A stretch of 6,935 nt of DNA. Origin: Ruminococcus flavefaciens (GTDB taxonomy: Bacteria; Bacillota_A; Clostridia; Oscillospirales; Ruminococcaceae). A program made the translations under genes and the position numbers. The stretch is from positions 1 through 6,935 of the forward strand of contig SFFP01000098.1 of the NCBI GenBank assembly GCA_004556875.1. Reading direction: 5' to 3'. Below the pieces are notes generated by a model. It did not search any database. It saw only the letters and a program-made list of their open reading frames with translations, and was not told where the DNA came from. Shown here one piece after another: positions 3,510 to 6,935 of this stretch. Each line of letters opens with the position of its first letter. Position 1 is the first letter of the stretch.

Positions 3510-6173
3510 AAAAAAAGATTATCCGCACTGCTGACAGGCGGAGTTATGGCGGTTTCTATGCTGAATACACTGCCTGCAGGAGTTCAGGCGGCAGATGACG
3601 AATTCCTTATCCGCGACAAGTGGGGCTACTGCAAATCCGCTAACTATGCTGAATCGGAGCACTTTGTCATTTTCTACGGAAACAATGACACCACAGGTCA
3701 GGTCAATGACGCTTTTCTGAAGCGAAACCTTGAGGACTATGAAAAGCTGTGGAAGTGCTACGGTGAATATCTGGGCATGGAAAATATGAACGTCGATATC
3801 TACGGCAAGAGCAATAAACAGTACAAGACCAATATCTACCTTACCGAAACAGGTCTTGACCAGTATCCCGACGGTTGGGCATTCATGAGCGCTGAGGACG
3901 GCTACGGCATTGAGATAATAAGTCCCCGTGCCATGCTTGATGACCTTACTATCGCCCACGAATTCGGTCACGTTGTCACCATGCAGCAGAAAGCATGGGT
4001 GGATCAGGATATCACAGGCGCATGGTGGGAGCCTCTCGCAAACTGGTTCAGAGAGATGTATCTTGGAAGCGACTACTACACAGGCAATACCAAGACCTGC
4101 TGGTTTGAACCGTATATCCGCAACATGAGTCTTACCCTTCCGCACGGCAGAAACTATTACGAGGTATGGCCTTTCCTTGTGTATATCTCATACAATCCCG
4201 ACAACCTTCCCGGACTGGGCGTAACCGCTGTAAAACGCATTATTTCCGAAGCTAAGGCAAATGAGTACCCGTTTGATACCATTACACGGCTTTTCGGAAC
4301 TGATATACAGACGGTCTTTGGTCACTACGCAAAGAGAATGGCTACCTTTGATTTCGGCGCAAAACAGGCTTATCAGGAGGAATTCAGCAAAAAGCTGAAA
4401 GAGTCGCCTTTCTACTGGAATTTATTCTATACTGTCCTTGAAGCTCAGGGTGATAATGTTTACAGAGTTCCCGAGGAAGAAGCTCCTATGCAGGCAGGTA
4501 TAAACATCGTTCCTCTCAGCATCAGCGGCGACACCATAAGCGCTGAGCTGAAAGGTCTTTCCGATGATAAAAATGCAGGCTGGCAGGCTTGCATCGTAAC
4601 TGTTGACGCAGGCGGCAAAGAGAGCTATTCAGACCTTTTCAGTGAGGGAGAGTCAATGACTGTCTCAGCAAACGGCGCAGTAAAGGCATATCTCACCGTT
4701 ACAGCTATGCCGCATGACCTATACAAGGCTAATGCTTTCCACAAGGAAAACGTTTCCTCATACAAAAACGGCGACGAGCGCAGACGCTATCCTTATGAAG
4801 TGAAGCTCAGCGGCGCTGAAGTCCAGCAGTCAGGCGGCTACAGCAAGGGCAAGGGACATATCCACAGCAACGGCGGCGGCTGGGTTTCCGACAGCGCAAG
4901 AGTAGATGCTTCCGTATATGTTGGTCCTGACGCAATGGTGCTTGGAAATGCCGCACTTACAGGCAATGTAAGAGTCGAAGACCACGCCATAGTCGCAAAT
5001 TCCGCGAAGATATCCGACAATGCAGTTATCAGCGGTCACGCTGTTGTTGACGGCGGCGGCTGGGTATACGACAACGGCTGGAAGCAGGGCACTGTGAATA
5101 TAAGCGGTGATGCCGTTGTGAGCGACAGTGCTGTTGTATCAAATTCCTGCTCTGTTTCAGGCAGTGCAAAGATAATGCAGAAAGCTTTCCTTGCAGAAGC
5201 TGTTACCGTCAAAGATAACGCTGTTGTAAAGGGTATGTCATATCTCTACGGAAAAGGCGCATACTCAGGCACGGCTATACTTGACGGAGATTACTCCAAT
5301 GAACAAACAAAAAACAGCGGTGTGGGATTTGGCTGGCTTGACGATTACGGCTGGCACAACACCGAGGACGGCTATACTGCCGCATATGATTTCTCAACAG
5401 AGCGCAGTGTATGGGCACAGGACAAATACGCCGCTACAGATGCTTACATAAGCGGTGCACAGTGGCAGTCCGAGCGCACCTCCGCAAAGGGAGTTCTCTC
5501 CTTTGACGGTGATGATGACTATTTACTTCTTGATAATTCTGTCCTCAGAAATAAAGACCTGCAAATCAGCTTCGGCGCTCTCTGGAAGGGCGGCAAAGAA
5601 AATCAGGAGCTTTTCCGATTCGGAGATGAAAAGGCTTACATGAGCTTCACACCGTCTAACGAAAAGGGCGTTGCAGAGCTTACAATAACTGACGGCAATA
5701 CCACCGAAAAGCTTACCGCTTCTGCTCCGCTTGCAAAGGGAAGCTGGAGTACGGTCACAGTTCGTATCATTGACGGCAGGGGCACTCTCATCATCAATGG
5801 CAAAGAAGCTGACAGCAAGGCGATGACGCTTACTCCTTCAGCTGTTATGAGCGCGGCGGAAAATGACATCTGCACTATCGGAAAAGGCTTCAAGGGTGCA
5901 GTTGATTATATGAATTTCTACTACAAGGAAGCTGCTGAGCCAAAGGCAAGCTATTCGGGAAGTGAAGAACCTGATGACACCGACATCTCCAAACTCAGAG
6001 GCGATGTTAATTCCGATAAAAAGGTGGACGTTGCCGACCTTGTTATGCTTCAGAAATACATCATCGGAAAAAGCAAAGAGCTTACAGACTGGCAGGCAGG
6101 CGACATTAACGAAAACGGAACTATCGACATTTTCGACAATGTTGCACTGAGAAAGCTACTTATCAACGCTTGA
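3507..6173 (+). CDS. Secreted dockerin-bearing zinc metallopeptidase (DUF6055/Svx-like) with beta-helix and LamG modules
   Basis: An 888-residue extracellular modular protein. Residues 1-28 are a Sec signal peptide (KKR, hydrophobic core, cleavage after VQA). The catalytic domain, about 30-320, has the zincin motif HEFGH at 151-155. Glu176 in WWEPLANWF is the probable third zinc ligand, a gluzincin-like layout. I recall this architecture from DUF6055 and Svx/AvrXca secreted peptidases, but cannot search. Residues 325-435 are beta-rich and unassigned. Residues 455-600 are hexapeptide-like repeats suggesting a left-handed beta-helix. Residues 620-808 look like a LamG/concanavalin fold (LSFDGDDDYL, GSWSTVTVRI, GTLIINGKE). 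Residues 828-888 are a type I dockerin with calcium loops at 833-844 (DVNSDKKVDVAD) and 866-877 (DINENGTIDIFD). The dockerin implies attachment to a cohesin scaffoldin. Plant cell wall proteins are a plausible but unproven target. Start is TTG, with its own promoter and terminator. Confidence 0.88.
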   Translation: MKKRLSALLTGGVMAVSMLNTLPAGVQAADDEFLIRDKWGYCKSANYAESEHFVIFYGNNDTTGQVNDAFLKRNLEDYEKLWKCYGEYLGMENMNVDIYGKSNKQYKTNIYLTETGLDQYPDGWAFMSAEDGYGIEIISPRAMLDDLTIAHEFGHVVTMQQKAWVDQDITGAWWEPLANWFREMYLGSDYYTGNTKTCWFEPYIRNMSLTLPHGRNYYEVWPFLVYISYNPDNLPGLGVTAVKRIISEAKANEYPFDTITRLFGTDIQTVFGHYAKRMATFDFGAKQAYQEEFSKKLKESPFYWNLFYTVLEAQGDNVYRVPEEEAPMQAGINIVPLSISGDTISAELKGLSDDKNAGWQACIVTVDAGGKESYSDLFSEGESMTVSANGAVKAYLTVTAMPHDLYKANAFHKENVSSYKNGDERRRYPYEVKLSGAEVQQSGGYSKGKGHIHSNGGGWVSDSARVDASVYVGPDAMVLGNAALTGNVRVEDHAIVANSAKISDNAVISGHAVVDGGGWVYDNGWKQGTVNISGDAVVSDSAVVSNSCSVSGSAKIMQKAFLAEAVTVKDNAVVKGMSYLYGKGAYSGTAILDGDYSNEQTKNSGVGFGWLDDYGWHNTEDGYTAAYDFSTERSVWAQDKYAATDAYISGAQWQSERTSAKGVLSFDGDDDYLLLDNSVLRNKDLQISFGALWKGGKENQELFRFGDEKAYMSFTPSNEKGVAELTITDGNTTEKLTASAPLAKGSWSTVTVRIIDGRGTLIINGKEADSKAMTLTPSAVMSAAENDICTIGKGFKGAVDYMNFYYKEAAEPKASYSGSEEPDDTDISKLRGDVNSDKKVDVADLVMLQKYIIGKSKELTDWQAGDINENGTIDIFDNVALRKLLINA
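4870..5065 (+). repeat. 16-nt direct repeat, 180 nt apart, inside the beta-helix region
   Basis: ACGGCGGCGGCTGGGT occurs at 4870-4885 and 5050-5065. Both copies are in frame and encode (N/D)GGGWV exactly 60 residues apart (455-460 and 515-520). They mark the start of two runs of hexapeptide-like repeats, consistent with an old internal duplication or with capping motifs of the helix. Confidence 0.6.
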
Positions 6174-6194
6174 CCCCAAAAGTTCAAATATAGT

Positions 6195-6230
6195 AAAAAC
6201 GGTTCTGAATTTTTCATCAGAACCGTTTTT
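6195..6230. terminator. Bidirectional intrinsic terminator
   Basis: AAAAACGGTTCTGA (6195-6208) and TCAGAACCGTTTTT (6217-6230) form a perfect 14-bp inverted repeat with an 8-nt loop, giving a U-tract on both strands. It lies 22 nt after the dockerin gene and 20 nt after the stop of the converging membrane-protein gene, so it should end both transcripts. Confidence 0.9.
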
Positions 6231-6250
6231 CATTTCATATGCTATTCAGT

Positions 6251-6935
6251 TTACAGAAGTCTCTTTTTTCTTCTTCTGAAGAATACCACTGCCGCTCCTG
6301 CAAGAAGCAAAGCCGCTCCTGCGGTTATCTTGAACCATGTCTTTCGGATAAGAAGTCTGAGGATATTTGTGGTAACAAGAATGTTTTTGTAATTGTACTC
6401 CTCCTCGTTTCCTGCCATATCCGTGAGAACTACGTTTATTTCCCTTGCGTGTCCCGAATTAGGGATATTGAAGGTACACTCATCGTCGTCAAGCCTTGTA
6501 GTAACAGGAAGTCCGTCAACATAAACACGGATATTCTTGAGGACGATATTATCCGAAACTGAAAGTCTTGCGGTATAGCTCTCGCCCTTGTAAGTCCTGT
6601 TATCGGCAATATTAAGCGGTATACAAAGCGGCTTGGTCTTATCAACGCAGAAAGAAACTTCCGCATTCTTTTTATCAGAGTCGCTTACATTGATATTGCC
6701 TGCTTCATCAACAGAGTGGATAGATACGGTATATCTTGCATCGCCGACAAAATTGTTCGAGAATATGGTATATCTGTATTCAGTCCACTCATCTCCGCCG
6801 CCTTTGACATCTACGATATAATCCTTGCCCTCTTTAAGCTCTGTCATTTCTGAGTCTCTGGTGATAAATACACTGTGTTCCTTTGCGTGCTTATCGGCAT
6901 TATACTCCGTAATAACGATATCCTTAGGCTTTGAT
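6251..6935 (-). CDS. Partial surface protein: Ig-like modules and C-terminal membrane anchor
   Basis: The frame is open from the right window edge to a TAA at 6251-6253, giving 227 visible C-terminal codons; the start lies outside. An internal Met at 6847 has open frame upstream (29 further codons) and is not the start. The visible part contains two beta-rich, Ig-like modules, each ending with a D-x-AGN motif (SVDEAGN, LTDMAGN). The second begins around VDKTKP, as is common in bacterial Ig-like repeats. Near the C-terminus one hydrophobic helix (ITAGAALLLAGAAVVFF) is followed by RRRKKRLL. This predicts outside modules, a single membrane span and a cytoplasmic basic tail. There is no clear LPxTG sortase motif before the helix. 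It converges on the dockerin gene and shares its terminator. Function beyond surface display is unknown. Confidence 0.85.
   Translation of the reverse strand, partial: SKPKDIVITEYNADKHAKEHSVFITRDSEMTELKEGKDYIVDVKGGGDEWTEYRYTIFSNNFVGDARYTVSIHSVDEAGNINVSDSDKKNAEVSFCVDKTKPLCIPLNIADNRTYKGESYTARLSVSDNIVLKNIRVYVDGLPVTTRLDDDECTFNIPNSGHAREINVVLTDMAGNEEEYNYKNILVTTNILRLLIRKTWFKITAGAALLLAGAAVVFFRRRKKRLL

Noticed and set aside
6292..6322. Short direct repeat GCCGCTCCTGC
   Set aside because: It encodes the Ala/Gly-rich membrane helix (AGA and AGAA) and is explained by low-complexity coding sequence.
1..6935. CRISPR array, tRNA, rRNA or insertion sequence
   Set aside because: No regularly spaced repeats, cloverleaf, rRNA segment or transposase with terminal repeats was seen in the window.

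Overview
This window looks like chromosomal DNA from a plant-fibre-degrading Bacillota, most probably a Ruminococcus-type member of the Oscillospiraceae. The reasons are a secreted protein ending in a type I dockerin with two F-hand calcium loops (the cellulosome docking module), strong AGGAGG ribosome binding sites, consensus sigma-A promoters and moderate GC. The species assignment is inference; no rRNA or other marker is present.

Left part (1-2906, minus strand): a tight five-gene operon, transcribed right to left in the order queD-queE-folE-queC-queF. Together the products make preQ1, the queuosine precursor, from GTP. FolE turns GTP into dihydroneopterin triphosphate, QueD makes 6-carboxytetrahydropterin, QueE makes 7-carboxy-7-deazaguanine, QueC makes preQ0 and QueF reduces it to preQ1. 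Genes overlap by 1 nt (TAATG, twice) or are 1-10 nt apart. All diagnostic metal-binding and catalytic residues are present. A 13-bp hairpin lies past queF.

Middle part (2907-3506): a divergent intergenic region. On the minus strand there is a perfect TTGACA-N17-TATAAT promoter, then a leader of about 200 nt with a nested helical fold, competing helices and an intrinsic terminator about 75 nt before queD. This is the layout of a transcription-attenuating riboswitch. It does not match the preQ1-I, preQ1-II or tetrahydrofolate aptamers as I remember them. On the plus strand, a TTGATT-N17-TATAAT promoter drives a leader of about 180 nt that carries two hairpins.

Right part (3507-6230, plus strand): an 888-residue secreted modular protein. 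It has a signal peptide, an HEFGH zinc metallopeptidase domain (gluzincin-like; I recall DUF6055 / Svx-AvrXca as the family), a beta-rich region, a left-handed beta-helix-like hexapeptide region, a LamG/concanavalin-like domain and a dockerin. It starts at TTG, directly after a start-stop ATGTAA at the ribosome binding site. A 14-bp U/A-flanked hairpin ends it and also ends the converging gene.

Far right (6251-6935, minus strand): the C-terminal part of a surface protein with Ig-like modules, one C-terminal membrane helix and a basic tail. Its 5' end lies outside the window.
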